Shown here: piece after piece, positions 18,011 to 27,700 of the stretch | Layout: every line of letters starts with the position of its first letter | Numbering within the stretch: the first letter of the stretch is position 1 | Source of the DNA: Limimaricola sp964022235 | Lineage (GTDB): Bacteria; Pseudomonadota; Alphaproteobacteria; Rhodobacterales; Rhodobacteraceae | Direction of reading: 5' to 3' | DNA: 64,000 bases | NCBI RefSeq assembly: GCF_964022235.1 | Contig: NZ_CAXHZL010000005.1 | Coordinates: 1 to 64,000 of the forward strand | Translations under genes and position numbers: made by a program | Notes under the pieces: generated by a model | Databases searched by the model: none | Told to the model about the DNA's origin: nothing | Seen by the model: only the letters and a program-made list of their open reading frames with translations

Positions 18011-18748
18011 TCAACGCCGCCCGAACAGTCGGAAATACGCCCAATCGGGCAGAAATTGAGCAGCGCGCAGCGGCAGCGAAATCCCGTAGGGGAAATTGAT
18101 TTTGAAATGCTCGGAACTCATGTGTTCGAACATCTCGCGCGCGGCACGGGCAGGCTCCATGACGAAGGACGCGCCCTCGTCCGCCCTTTCGCCCAATCGG
18201 GTCCGGATTGCGCCGGGATTAACGAGTTGCACATCGACGCCGCTGCCGCGCAGATCATGACGCAACGATTCCGCGAGATGCATCACGGCGGCCTTCGAGG
18301 CCCCGTAGCCGATCGAACCGGGCAGGCCCCGGAACCCGGTCAGCGCCCCGGTCAGCACGACGTGCCCATGGCCCCGCGCCAGCATGCCCGGCAGGACCGC
18401 GCCGATCACCCGGCTCGCCCCGAGATAGTTGACCTGCGCCATGTCCTCGACCCGGCCCTGATCCCAATCGCGCGCCGTCATCGGCCAGCGCGTGCCCGCG
18501 AGATAGACCACCCCGTCGATCTCTCCCGCCGCAGCCGCCGCGTCGGAGACCGCCTTGGGATCCGTGACGTCGAAGGGCAGCACCGATGCATGACCCGGCA
18601 GGGCCGCGACGAGCGTCTCCAGCCGCTCATGCGACCGTGCGCTTACCACCAGATCCGCACCGACCTTGCTGAGACAGAATGCCAGCTCTCGCCCCAGGCC
18701 TTCGCTCGCGCCAACCAACCAATACCGCTTGCCCTGCCAATCCCTCAT
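18011..18748 (-). CDS. short-chain dehydrogenase/reductase family protein with an altered catalytic serine
   Basis: A 245-residue classical SDR fold. The nucleotide site is GASEGLGRELA near the N-terminus, with a D at the end of strand 4 (LPFDVTD). The catalytic YxxxK is present as YGASK (about 155-159). The position 13 residues before the tyrosine, which is the catalytic Ser in most SDRs, is alanine (VVLTGALTG), though a threonine is two residues later. Its activity is therefore uncertain. AAAGGAG lies before the ATG at 18748. It diverges from the glutathione transferase gene; substrate unknown. Confidence 0.87.
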   Translation of the reverse strand: MRDWQGKRYWLVGASEGLGRELAFCLSKVGADLVVSARSHERLETLVAALPGHASVLPFDVTDPKAVSDAAAAAGEIDGVVYLAGTRWPMTARDWDQGRVEDMAQVNYLGASRVIGAVLPGMLARGHGHVVLTGALTGFRGLPGSIGYGASKAAVMHLAESLRHDLRGSGVDVQLVNPGAIRTRLGERADEGASFVMEPARAAREMFEHMSSEHFKINFPYGISLPLRAAQFLPDWAYFRLFGRR

Positions 18749-18962
18749 GCCCCGCTCCTTTCGTCTTGCCCGCATGCGTCTGCCCGTCGTCCTCGCCATG
18801 ACTACAGGGCTTCGTTTTTGACATAGCGGCAACTGGAAAACTCGCCACTCCGAACGGGTTTCGCGCCGCATCGCACAAGTCCTGTTCGTCGTCAGACCTC
18901 ACACTTTGGCCATCGCAGCACTAGGTCCATGACTCTAGGCGCAGCAAACACGGGATCAGGAT

Positions 18963-19961
18963 ATGGGTCAGCTTCAGAACGGCGAATGGAACGATGTCTG
19001 GTACGACACCAAGTCGACAGGCGGGAAATTCGAGCGCAGCACGACCACATTTCGCAACTGGATCACCCCCGACGGTCGCCCCGGCCCCTCGGGCGACGGC
19101 GGGTTTCCGGCAGAGAGCGGACGCTATCACCTTTACGTCTCCTATGCCTGTCCTTGGGCGCACCGCACGTTGATTTTCCGGGCGCTGAAAGGCCTCGAGG
19201 CGCATATCGGCGTCAGCGTCGTGCATCCCGAGATGCTGGGCGATGGCTGGGAATTCCGGACCGACTTCGACGGGGCCACCGGCGACAGGCTGTTCGATCT
19301 GCCGTTCCTGCGCGACATTTACACCAAGGCCGATCCGAAGATCTCGGGTCGCGTCACCGTGCCCGTGTTGTGGGACACCGAACGCGGCACCATCGTCTCG
19401 AACGAGAGCGCCGAGATCATCCGCATGCTGAACGAGGCCTTCGACGACCTCACCGGCAATACCGACGACTACTGGCCCGAGACCCTGCGCGCCGACATCG
19501 AGACGGTGAACGAGCGTGTCTATCACACGGTCAACAACGGCGTGTACAAGGCGGGCTTCGCCACATCTCAAGAGGCCTATGACGAAGCTGTCGTGGCGCT
19601 ATTTGACAGCCTCGATTGGCTCGAAGCGCGGCTTTCGACCAAGCGCTACCTGATGGGCGACGCGATCACCGAAGCCGATTGGCGGCTCTTTACCACGCTG
19701 ATCCGCTTTGACGCGGTCTATCATGGTCACTTCAAATGCAACCGCGCCAAGCTCATCGAATACCCCAACCTGTGGGGCTACACGCGCGAACTTTATCAGG
19801 TGCCGGGCGTGGCCGGGACCGTGCATCTCGACCATATCACGCATCACTACCACTACAGCCACGAGACGATTAACCCGCACCGCATCGTGCCGATCGGGCC
19901 GGTTCTCGACCTCGAAGCCCCCCATGGCCGCGACCATCTGGGCGCGCGCGACGCCGCCTGA
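18963..19961 (+). CDS. xi-class glutathione S-transferase (glutathionyl-hydroquinone reductase family)
   Basis: A 332-residue GST of the ECM4/YqjG type. The active-site cysteine is C63 in the family motif YACPWAHR. VSNESAEIIRMLN binds glutathione, and the C-terminal helical domain contains GDAITEADWRLFTTLIRFD and the family's HYHYSHETINPHRIVPIGP tail. These enzymes remove glutathione from glutathionyl-hydroquinones, recycling quinones in the cytoplasm. The ATG has AGGA six to eight bases upstream. A strong terminator follows at 20004, separating it from the cobalamin genes. Confidence 0.94.
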   Translation: MGQLQNGEWNDVWYDTKSTGGKFERSTTTFRNWITPDGRPGPSGDGGFPAESGRYHLYVSYACPWAHRTLIFRALKGLEAHIGVSVVHPEMLGDGWEFRTDFDGATGDRLFDLPFLRDIYTKADPKISGRVTVPVLWDTERGTIVSNESAEIIRMLNEAFDDLTGNTDDYWPETLRADIETVNERVYHTVNNGVYKAGFATSQEAYDEAVVALFDSLDWLEARLSTKRYLMGDAITEADWRLFTTLIRFDAVYHGHFKCNRAKLIEYPNLWGYTRELYQVPGVAGTVHLDHITHHYHYSHETINPHRIVPIGPVLDLEAPHGRDHLGARDAA

Positions 19962-20003
19962 GCCGCACGCCGCCCCGTCCTGCCCTGTCCGCCCCGTCCC
20001 GTC

Positions 20004-20036
20004 CCGCCCCGTCCCGCTTGTGGACGGGGCGGTTTT
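20004..20036 (+). terminator. terminator between the GST gene and the first cob block
   Basis: An 11-bp perfect stem CCGCCCCGTCC / GGACGGGGCGG, loop of seven, followed by TTTT. The left arm is part of a short run of GTCC/GCCCC repeats (19975-20014). Confidence 0.85.
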
Positions 20037-20053
20037 CGGTTTGAACCGTCGCC

Positions 20054-20437
20054 ATGAGCACACAAAGCCCCCCCACCTGGATCACCATCTGCGACACCTG
20101 CAAGCGCGAGGGCTGGGACGCCGCCTCCGGCGCGACCGACGGCGAACGCCTTGCCGCACTCGTCGAAAAGGCGGCCGAAGGCCAGCCGGTGCGCACGCGG
20201 CGCGTCTCGTGCCTGATGGGGTGCCAGCAAGGATGCAACGTCGCGGTGCAGGCGGCGGGCAAGCTGAACTACACGCTGGGCCGGTTCGAGGTCACGCAAG
20301 AGACCGCGCAGGGCATCGTCGATTGGGCGGTGCTGCACGGTGAAAGCGCCAGCGGCCAAGTGCCCTACAAGACATGGCCCGCCGCGGTGAAGGGACATTT
20401 CGTGACCCGTCACCCGCCGTTGCCCGACGCCGAATGA
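20054..20437 (+). CDS. DUF1636 family protein (cobalamin-locus metal/cluster-binding candidate)
   Basis: A 127-residue protein with five cysteines in a ferredoxin-like arrangement: C13-x2-C16 near the start (CDTC) and C53-x3-C57-x3-C61 (CLMGCQQGC). DUF1636 proteins recur in cobalamin gene clusters of Rhodobacteraceae and relatives, but their role is not established. A thioredoxin-fold iron-sulfur or cobalt-binding protein fits the pattern. Its stop overlaps the cobC start (ATGA), so it is made together with two late cobalamin enzymes. A second, divergent copy lies at 29451-29780. Confidence 0.85.
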   Translation: MSTQSPPTWITICDTCKREGWDAASGATDGERLAALVEKAAEGQPVRTRRVSCLMGCQQGCNVAVQAAGKLNYTLGRFEVTQETAQGIVDWAVLHGESASGQVPYKTWPAAVKGHFVTRHPPLPDAE

Positions 20438-21381
20438 ACGCGGCCATGACCCAAGTGCGAGACCATGGTGGCGGGCTGGACGCCGCCATCGCGCGGCATG
20501 GCGGCACACGCGATGGCTGGCTCGATCTGTCGACCGGCATCAACCCCGTCCCCTATCCCGTGGGCGCGTTGCCCTTCGATGCCTGGACCGCCCTGCCCGA
20601 CGCGGGCGCGCAAGATCGGCTCATCGCCGCCGCGCGCCGGTTCTGGAGGGTGCCCGAGGGGGCTGCGATCCTCGCCGCTCCCGGTGCCTCGGCGCTGATC
20701 GCGCGCCTCCCCAAGCTTGCCCCCACCGGGGCCGTCCGCATCCCCGGCCCCACCTACAACGAACACGAGGCCGCCTTTCTCGCCGCCGGGTGGAAGGTCT
20801 CCACCCGCTCGTCGAAGGCGCAGGTCGCGGTGCATCCCAACAACCCCGACGGCCGGATGTGGCAGGCCTCGGAAATCACCGCAGGCTTCGCGGTCATCGA
20901 CGAGAGCTTCTGCGACATCCGCCCCGACGCCTCGCTCGTGGCGCTGGCAGGGCGTCCCGGCACGGTGGTGCTCAAGAGTTTCGGCAAGTTCTGGGGCCTC
21001 GCCGGCCTGCGTCTCGGCTTTGCCATCGCCGAGCCGGCGCTGATCGAGGCCCTTGCCGAAAGCCTCGGCCCATGGCCCGTCTCGGGCCCCGCCCTCGCCA
21101 TTGGCGCACGGGCGCTCGAGGATCACGGCTGGGCCAAGACCACGCGTGAGCGGCTGAAATCCGATGCCGCGCGTCTCGACGGGATGATGACGGCCAAGGG
21201 GGCAGAGATCTCGGGCGGCACCGATCTGTTCCGCCTCTACGAGGTCGACGACGCCGCCGCATGGCAGGAGCGTCTGGCACGGGGCGGCATCTGGAGCCGG
21301 ATCTTCCCGTGGTCGGCCACGCATCTGCGCCTCGGACTGCCCGCCCCCGACCGCTGGGGGCAGATCGAGGCGGCGCTGTGA
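20434..21381 (+). CDS. cobC: CobC, L-threonine-O-3-phosphate decarboxylase (PLP)
   Basis: A 315-residue fold-type I PLP enzyme related to histidinol-phosphate aminotransferase. It makes (R)-1-aminopropan-2-ol phosphate, the linker of the lower loop of cobalamin. Landmarks: WLDLSTGINPVPYP near the N-terminus, HPNNPDGRMW, and the PLP lysine in KSFGKFWGLAGLRLGF (about 195-210). ATG at 20434 overlaps the DUF1636 stop; its own TGA overlaps the GTG of cobD, so three genes are translationally coupled. It is shorter than some homologues but has all core motifs. Confidence 0.93.
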   Translation: MNAAMTQVRDHGGGLDAAIARHGGTRDGWLDLSTGINPVPYPVGALPFDAWTALPDAGAQDRLIAAARRFWRVPEGAAILAAPGASALIARLPKLAPTGAVRIPGPTYNEHEAAFLAAGWKVSTRSSKAQVAVHPNNPDGRMWQASEITAGFAVIDESFCDIRPDASLVALAGRPGTVVLKSFGKFWGLAGLRLGFAIAEPALIEALAESLGPWPVSGPALAIGARALEDHGWAKTTRERLKSDAARLDGMMTAKGAEISGGTDLFRLYEVDDAAAWQERLARGGIWSRIFPWSATHLRLGLPAPDRWGQIEAAL

Positions 21382-22283
21382 GCCTGTGGTTGCTCATCGC
21401 CATGGCACTCGACGCCGTGTTCGGCGAGCCCGAGAAGATCTGGGGCCGCGTGCCGCACCCGGCCGTGCTGATGGGCCGCGCCGTGGGCTGGTTCGACCAT
21501 ATGCTCAACATCGGCGGCCCGGCGCGCGGGCGCGGCATCCTCACCTGCGCCGCGTTGGTCTTCGGGGCGTTCTCGCTGGGCGAGGCGCTGGCCGCGATGC
21601 CGGGGCCTTTCGCCGAAATCGTGGTCGCCGCGATCCTTCTGGCCCAGCGCAGCCTTGTCGATCACGTCCGCGCCGTGGCCACGGGCCTGCGGCAATCGCT
21701 CGACCAAGGCCGTCATGCCGTGTCGATGATCGTCGGTCGCGACACGGCGGCAATGGACGAGGCGGCGGTGGCCCGCGCCGCGATCGAGAGCGCCGCCGAG
21801 AACCTCTCGGACGGCGTTACCGCCCCGGCCTTGTGGTTCCTGATCGGCGGACTGCCCGGCCTTCTGGTCTACAAGATCGTCAACACCGCAGATTCGATGA
21901 TCGGCTACCGCACGCCGCGTCACGAGGGCTTTGGCTGGGCCAGCGCGAAGCTCGACGACGTGATGAACTGGGTGCCCGCGCGGCTTACCGCGTTTTTGCT
22001 CTGGCTCGTCGCGGGCCGTCCGGGTCGCTGGCGCGAGATTGCCACCGAGGCCCGGCTGCACCGCTCGCCCAACGCGGGCTGGCCCGAGGCGGCGATGGCC
22101 CGCGCGCTGGGCGTGGCGCTGTCGGGACCGCGTGCCTACCACGGGCGGATGCAGGACTTTCCTTGGGTAAACGCGGACGGCTTTCGCGAGATAGGTGCCG
22201 CGGCGGTCGAAGCCGCCTGTGCGATGCTGTGGAAGGCGTGGGCGGCGGGACTTTGCGTGGTGATCGTGCTGGCATGGACGTGA
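21378..22283 (+). CDS. cobD: CobD (CbiB), adenosylcobinamide-phosphate synthase
   Basis: A 301-residue integral membrane protein that attaches aminopropanol (phosphate) to adenosylcobyrate. Signature segments: the N-terminal LDAVFGEP, PHPAVLMGR, the RAAIESAAENLSDG motif and the NTADSMIGYR motif. The start is GTG at 21378, overlapping the cobC stop in GTGA; the ORF extends upstream only within cobC. The product directly follows CobC in the pathway, matching the coupling. Confidence 0.94.
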   Translation: MSLWLLIAMALDAVFGEPEKIWGRVPHPAVLMGRAVGWFDHMLNIGGPARGRGILTCAALVFGAFSLGEALAAMPGPFAEIVVAAILLAQRSLVDHVRAVATGLRQSLDQGRHAVSMIVGRDTAAMDEAAVARAAIESAAENLSDGVTAPALWFLIGGLPGLLVYKIVNTADSMIGYRTPRHEGFGWASAKLDDVMNWVPARLTAFLLWLVAGRPGRWREIATEARLHRSPNAGWPEAAMARALGVALSGPRAYHGRMQDFPWVNADGFREIGAAAVEAACAMLWKAWAAGLCVVIVLAWT

Positions 22284-22347
22284 GTTGCCCCCCATGGGCA
22301 TGGCTGGCAGGCTCCGCCGCGACCCGCAACAGACAGGACACCCCTAC

Positions 22348-23562
22348 ATGCGCCTCAAGGCCCGCCTTCTCGCTCCGCTGATCCTTTCGACCCTGCCCGC
22401 TCTCGCCCCCGCCCTCTCGCAGGCGCAGGATGCCACTGGTCCCAAGCCGCCCTGCGGTGGCGATTTCGGCGCTTGGGTCGAAGGGGTGAAGGCCGAGGCC
22501 ACGGCGATGGGCCACCCGGCCGAGACGGTGAACGCTTTCTTCTCGGGCGTTCGCACTGATGCGGCCGTTGTTCAGGCCGACCGCGCGCAAGGCGTGTTCC
22601 AGCGTGACTTCGTCGACTTTTCGCGGCGGCTGATCTCGGAAAACCGGATCGCCAATGGCCGCGCCAATGCCGACAAATACGATGCCACCTTCGACCGGAT
22701 CGAGGCCGACTACGGTGTGCCGCGCGGCGTTCTTCTGGCCTTCTGGGCCTTCGAGACCGATTACGGCGCGATTCAGGGCGACTTCAACACCGTGAACGCG
22801 CTGGCCACGCTTGCGCATGACTGCCGCCGCCCCGAGCTGTTCCGCCCGCAACTTCTGTCGGCGATCGAGCTTTATGCGCAGGGCGGTCTCGATCCGGCCA
22901 GCACCACCGGTGCCTGGGCCGGTGAAATCGGGCAGGTGCAGATGTTGCCCGCCGACATCATCGAGAATGGCATGGACGGCGACGGCGACGGCCGGGTCGA
23001 CCTCAAGGGATCGGCGCGCGACGCGCTCGTGTCGGGCGGCAAGATGCTATCGCACTTGGGCTGGCGCGCGAATGAGCCATGGCTGCAGGAAATCGTGGTG
23101 CCGCAGACCATGGACTGGAGCCAGACCGGTCTCGACACCGAAAAACCCGTCTCCGAATGGCAGGCGCTGGGCGTCACCGGCCGCTCGGGCGATCTCGGTG
23201 CGTCCACCCTGCCGGCCTCGGTCCTGCTGCCGATGGGCAAGGACGGCCCGGCCTTCCTCGCCTACCCGAACTTCCGGGTCTATTTCGAGTGGAACCAGAG
23301 CCTCGTCTACGTCACCACCGCCGCCTATTTCGCCAACCGACTGAGCGGTGCCCCGGTCTATGACGCGGGCAACCCCGCGCCCGGCCTTGCGGGTGAAGAG
23401 ATGGTCCGGCTTCAGGAAAAACTGCAGGCGCGTGGCCATGACGTCGGTGGAGCCGACGGCATCCTGGGCGAGATGACGCGCGAGGCGGTGCAGGCCGAAC
23501 AGGAGCGTCTGGGCCTTGCCGCCGATGCCTGGCCAACCCGCGCCCTGCTCGACGCGCTCTGA
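22348..23562 (+). CDS. MltB-family lytic murein transglycosylase with a C-terminal peptidoglycan-binding domain
   Basis: A 404-residue exported enzyme: signal peptide (1-27, ending SQAQD), SLT_2/MltB catalytic domain with catalytic glutamate E136 in FWAFETDYG, then GEIGQVQMLPADIIENG, and a C-terminal PG_binding_1 domain (about 345-404, with GGADGILGEMTREAV). It cleaves glycan strands of the wall. No lipobox is seen, so it is likely soluble or wall-bound. AGGA lies about nine bases before the ATG. It is downstream of cobD after 64 bases but functionally unrelated. Confidence 0.92.
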   Translation: MRLKARLLAPLILSTLPALAPALSQAQDATGPKPPCGGDFGAWVEGVKAEATAMGHPAETVNAFFSGVRTDAAVVQADRAQGVFQRDFVDFSRRLISENRIANGRANADKYDATFDRIEADYGVPRGVLLAFWAFETDYGAIQGDFNTVNALATLAHDCRRPELFRPQLLSAIELYAQGGLDPASTTGAWAGEIGQVQMLPADIIENGMDGDGDGRVDLKGSARDALVSGGKMLSHLGWRANEPWLQEIVVPQTMDWSQTGLDTEKPVSEWQALGVTGRSGDLGASTLPASVLLPMGKDGPAFLAYPNFRVYFEWNQSLVYVTTAAYFANRLSGAPVYDAGNPAPGLAGEEMVRLQEKLQARGHDVGGADGILGEMTREAVQAEQERLGLAADAWPTRALLDAL

Positions 23563-23629
23563 CCCGAGGGAACCTTCTAGCGCGGGAAGGACGTTGCGGG
23601 GGCAAGCCTGTCACGAAAGGAGCCCCCGC

Positions 23630-24367
23630 ATGGCCCGAGCGCAGCTCTATCGCATGTCGATGCCTAAGCATCTCTGCCCCTTTGGGCAGAAATCGCTCCA
23701 TCTTCTGAAATCAAAGGGGTTCGAGGTTGAGGACCACGAGTTGACCACGCGCGAGGCGACGGATGCCTTCATGCGCGAGCATGGCGTCAAGACGACGCCG
23801 CAGACCTTTATCGATGGCAAGCGCATCGGCGGCTATGACGATCTGCGCGCGCATTTCGACATGAGACCGGCCAAGCCCGAGGGTACGACCTACGAGCCGG
23901 TGATCGCGATCTTCGGGATGGGGTTCGTGCTCGCGCTGGCGGTGGCTTGGGTCGCGCTGGGTACGATCTTCGCCTGGCAGACCATCGGTTGGTTCATCTC
24001 GATCTCGATGTGCCTTCTGGCGCTACAAAAGCTGCGCGACGTCGAGGGCTTCACCAACGGCTTTCTTAACTATGACCTGCTGGCGCAGCGTTGGGTGCCT
24101 TATGCCTATATCTACCCTTGGGCCGAGGCGGTGGCGGGCGTGCTGATGACGGCGCTCCTGCTGACATGGTTCTCGGCGCCCTTGGCGCTGTTCATCGGCA
24201 CGGTGGGCGCGGTCTCGGTGATCAAGGCGGTCTGGATCGACAAGCGCGAGTTGAAATGCGCCTGCGTCGGCGGCGACAGCAATGTTCCCTTGGGCTTCAT
24301 CTCTCTCACCGAGAACGTGATGATGGCCGGGATGGGGCTGTGGATGCTGATCATGCTGGTGGCCTGA
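23630..24367 (+). CDS. glutaredoxin-like domain fused to a MauE-like membrane domain
   Basis: A 245-residue two-part protein. Residues 1-85 are a glutaredoxin fold with a monothiol active site (C16 in LCPFGQK; the second Cys position is Gly) and the cis-proline segment TTPQTFIDGKRIGGYDDL. Residues 95-245 form four hydrophobic helices resembling the MauE/DoxX group, with a conserved-looking KCACVGGDSNVPLGFISLTEN segment holding two more cysteines. MauE-type proteins help form disulfides or mature cofactors in the periplasm; here the fusion suggests thiol electron transfer across or at the inner membrane. GAAAGGAG precedes the ATG. Function is inferred only. Confidence 0.83.
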   Translation: MARAQLYRMSMPKHLCPFGQKSLHLLKSKGFEVEDHELTTREATDAFMREHGVKTTPQTFIDGKRIGGYDDLRAHFDMRPAKPEGTTYEPVIAIFGMGFVLALAVAWVALGTIFAWQTIGWFISISMCLLALQKLRDVEGFTNGFLNYDLLAQRWVPYAYIYPWAEAVAGVLMTALLLTWFSAPLALFIGTVGAVSVIKAVWIDKRELKCACVGGDSNVPLGFISLTENVMMAGMGLWMLIMLVA

Positions 24368-24448
24368 GCCTTTACAATCCAGCAAGCGATGCACATTATA
24401 CGGGCCATACGGTAGTGATCGGTCGATGAGATCTCATCCCTGATCTGG

Positions 24449-24479
24449 CCCCCGCAGAGTTGCCGCTCTGCGGGGGTTT
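24449..24479 (+). terminator. terminator downstream of the glutaredoxin/MauE gene
   Basis: An 11-bp perfect stem CCCCCGCAGAG / CTCTGCGGGGG with a six-base loop and TTTCTC tail. Confidence 0.82.
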
Positions 24480-24493
24480 CTCTTTGCCGGACG

Positions 24494-24583
24494 TTACCGC
24501 CCGACCCAGAGACGGACGATCGTCACCGCGAGCGTTGCCACTGCGACGACCACCATCCACTTACGGTAGCTGGCTTCGGTCAA
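24494..24583 (-). CDS. candidate 29-residue single-pass membrane microprotein (TTG start)
   Basis: A 29-codon frame starting with TTG, preceded by a near-perfect GGGGAGGTGA ribosome-binding site (24600-24591 on the minus strand, spacing about seven). The peptide begins (M)TEASYRKWM and then has a continuous hydrophobic run VVVAVATLAVTIV, ending RLWVGR, which is a credible transmembrane helix with positive charges on both sides. The competing ATG seven bases upstream opens a frame of only nine codons. It lies downstream of smc on the same strand. No known family is recognised. Confidence 0.5.
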   Translation of the reverse strand: MTEASYRKWMVVVAVATLAVTIVRLWVGR

Positions 24584-24709
24584 TGCACATCACCTCCCCT
24601 CGCCGCGATGTGTCGCGGCAGGAGGAAGTCTTGCCAAAACCCCGGCAATTTCTCAAGTGTTCTTGTTACGTTCCGCAATCACGAGTTGCTTCGTCACCGA
24701 AGCATGACC

Positions 24710-27700
24710 TCAGGCGACCATCTGCTCGGCTTTGCGAAGATCGACCGAAACGAGCTGGCTCACGCCCTGTTCGCCCATGGTGACGCCGTAGAGCCGGTCC
24801 ATCCGCGCCATCGTCACCGCGTGGTGGGTGATGATCAAAAACCGCGTGTCGGTGCGGCGGGTCATCTCGTCGAGCAGGTCGCAGAACCGGGTCACGTTGG
24901 CGTCGTCGAGCGGCGCGTCGACCTCGTCGAGCACACAGATCGGCGCCGGATTGGCGAGGAACACCGCGAAGATCAGTGCCAGCGCCGTCAGCGTCTGTTC
25001 GCCGCCCGACAGAAGCGACAGCACCGAGAGCTTCTTGCCCGGCGGTTGGCACAGGATCTCGAGCCCCGCCTCGAGCGGGTCGTCGCTCTCGACCAGCGTG
25101 AGCCGCGCCTCGCCGCCGCCGAACAGATGGGTGAACAGCGTGCCGAAGTTCTCGTTGACCTGCGAAAACGCGGCGAGCAGACGCTCGCGGCCCTCGCGGT
25201 TCAGGCTGCCGATGCCGGTACGCAGCGTGCGGATCGCCTCTTCGAGGTCGGCCTTCTCGCTGACCAGCCCATCGTGCTCTTCGCGGATCGCCTCGGCGTC
25301 CTCCTCGGCCCGCAGGTTGACCGAGCCAAGCGCGTCGCGCTGACGCTTGAGCTGCGCGACCTTGGCCTCGACCTCCTCGGCGGGCGGCGGGGCCAGCGCG
25401 CCGACGTCGAGCGTGGCGAACAGCTCTTCGGGCGTGGTCTCCAGCGTCTCCTGGATCCGCTCGGCGGCCTGCGTCGCGGCGGTGCGGGCGGCCTCGGCGC
25501 GGGCTTCGGAGGCGGCGCGACGTTCACGCGCCTCGGAGGCGGCGCGCTCGGCGGCGCGCTCGGCGGCCTGCGCATCGGTAAGCGCGCCTTCGGCGGCGCG
25601 CAGCGCCTCGGTCGCAGCGTCGCGGCGGGCCTCGGCCTCATTGATGCCTGCGTCCAGCGTGCGCCGCTCGGCAAAGATCGCCTCGGGCCGTTCGCGCGCG
25701 CGCTCAAGCTCGGCTTCGGTCTCGGCGCGCCGCGCGGTCAATTCGCCAACACGGCCCCGTGCGGTTTCGGCCCGCTGACGCCAGCCATCAAGCTCGCGCG
25801 CGACGGTCTCGGCGCGGCGTGCCCGGGCTTCGCCATTGCGACGGATCTCGTCGGCTTCGGAGCGACGGGTGATCATGGTGATCCGCGCGGCTTCGACCAA
25901 TTGGCGGCCCTGTTCCACGGCGGCGCGCGCGGCATCGAGATCGTCGAGATCGCGCAAGCCCGCCTCGGCTTCGATCAGCGCCTCGCGCCCGGCGCGGCCC
26001 TCGGCCTCAAAGCGCGCCATCGCCTGTTGCGCGGCGTCGCGGCGGGTCTGGGCACGGCCCGTCTCCCCCTCGGCACGGCTGAGCGCGCGCGCCGCCTCGG
26101 ACAGCGCGGTTTCGGCGGCGCGGCGCGCGGCGCGGGCGGCGGCATCGGCCTCGCGGGCACGCTCCAGCGCGGTCGTGGCCTGCGCGTGGGTCTCGGTCAG
26201 CTCGGCGAGCTTGGCCTCGATCACCTCAAGCTCTTCGCGCAGCGCGCTCAGACGGTTCACCTGCTCCAGCCTGAGAGCGGCGGCGGAGGGCGCATCCTCG
26301 GCCCCGGCGCGGTAGCCGTCCCAGCGCCACAGATCGCCCTCGCGGCTCACCAACCGCTGACCCGGCTTCAACCGGGCCTGAAGCCCTGCCCCCTGTTCGC
26401 GGGCGACCACGCCGACCTGCGCGATGCGGCGGCCCAGAAGCCCCGGCGCATGGACGGCGCGCGCCAGCGGCTCGGCGCCCTCGGGCAGCGATTGATCAGC
26501 GTCATAGCCCGGCAACTCGGCCCAGCCGGTCGCGCCGCGTGCGTCCACCAGCGGGGCCTTCAGATCATCGCCCAGCGCCGCGCCCAACGCCTTCTCGAAG
26601 CCCGGCTCGACCTTCAGAAGATCGAGCAGCTGCGCGCCTTCGGCGTCGTTGCGCTCAACAAGCCGCGCAAGGCCCGTCACCTCGGCGCGCAGCGCCTTGG
26701 CTTCTCCCTCGACGCCAGAGCGTGCGGCGCGGGTTTCGGCCTCGACGCTCTGGGCCTCGGCGCGGGCGGTTTCGGCCTGCGCAAGATCGGCCTCGGCGGC
26801 CTCGGCGGCGGTTTGGGCTTTGGCTTCGACCTCGGCGGCCTGCGTCACACCGGCTTCGGCCTGCGCGCTCGCGTCGGTTGCGGCAGCGAGCTGCGCCTTG
26901 GCCTGTTCTGCGGCCTCGGCGCTGGCGACGATGCGCTTCTTGGCCTCGGCCACGAGGCGTTGCGCCGACTGGTGACGCGCGGCGAGCCGGGCAGTGTCCT
27001 CGGTGCGCTGCCCTTGGGCATGCTCGGCCTCGGTCAGGATCTCGCCCGCCTCGCGCGCCGTCTCCTCGGTGAGGGCAAGCCGGGCATCATGCCCTTGCCC
27101 CGCCTGCGAAAGCTCGGCAGCCTCGGCCTCGAGCGCGCGCATCGTCTCGCCCGCATCGCGGTCGAGCACACCCTCGCGCTCCATGTCGCGGTCGAGCTGT
27201 TCGATCCGCGCGCCAAGTGCGCGGATCGCGCCGCGCGCGCGCTTTTCCTGATCGAGCAGCCGGTCGCGCTCGGCCTCATGACGGTTCAGCACGGCGGTGG
27301 CGATGGTCGCCTCTTCGCGCAGCGGCGGCAGCGCGGCCTCGGCGGCGGCGCGCGTCGTCACGGAAGTCCCGGCAATCCCGTCGGCGCGGGCGGCGGCCTG
27401 CGCCATCTCGCGCAGCTCTTCCTCGGCGGCGCGGCGCATCGTTTCGGCGGCGTTCCAGCGCAGCCACAAGAGCAGCCCCTCGGCCGCGCGCAGCGCCGTG
27501 CCGATCTCGCGGTAGCGCGCCGCCGTCCGGGCCTGTCGCGCCAGCGTAGCCAGCTGGGCCGCCTGGCTTTCGACCACGTCATCGACGCGAGACAGGTTGG
27601 CCTCGGCCCCGCGCAGCTTCAGTTCGGCCTCATGACGACGCTGATAGAGCCCCGAGATGCCGGCGGCCTCTTCGAGGATGCGCCGCCGCGCCGTGGGCTT

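Noticed and set aside
17853..18044. 63-codon frame between the DUF481 and SDR genes
   Set aside because: No convincing ribosome-binding site and no recognisable composition; the stretch is better left as intergenic.
19975..20014. Run of GTCC/GCCCC repeats as a repeat element
   Set aside because: Short, imperfect and explained by the GC-rich arm of the terminator at 20004-20036.
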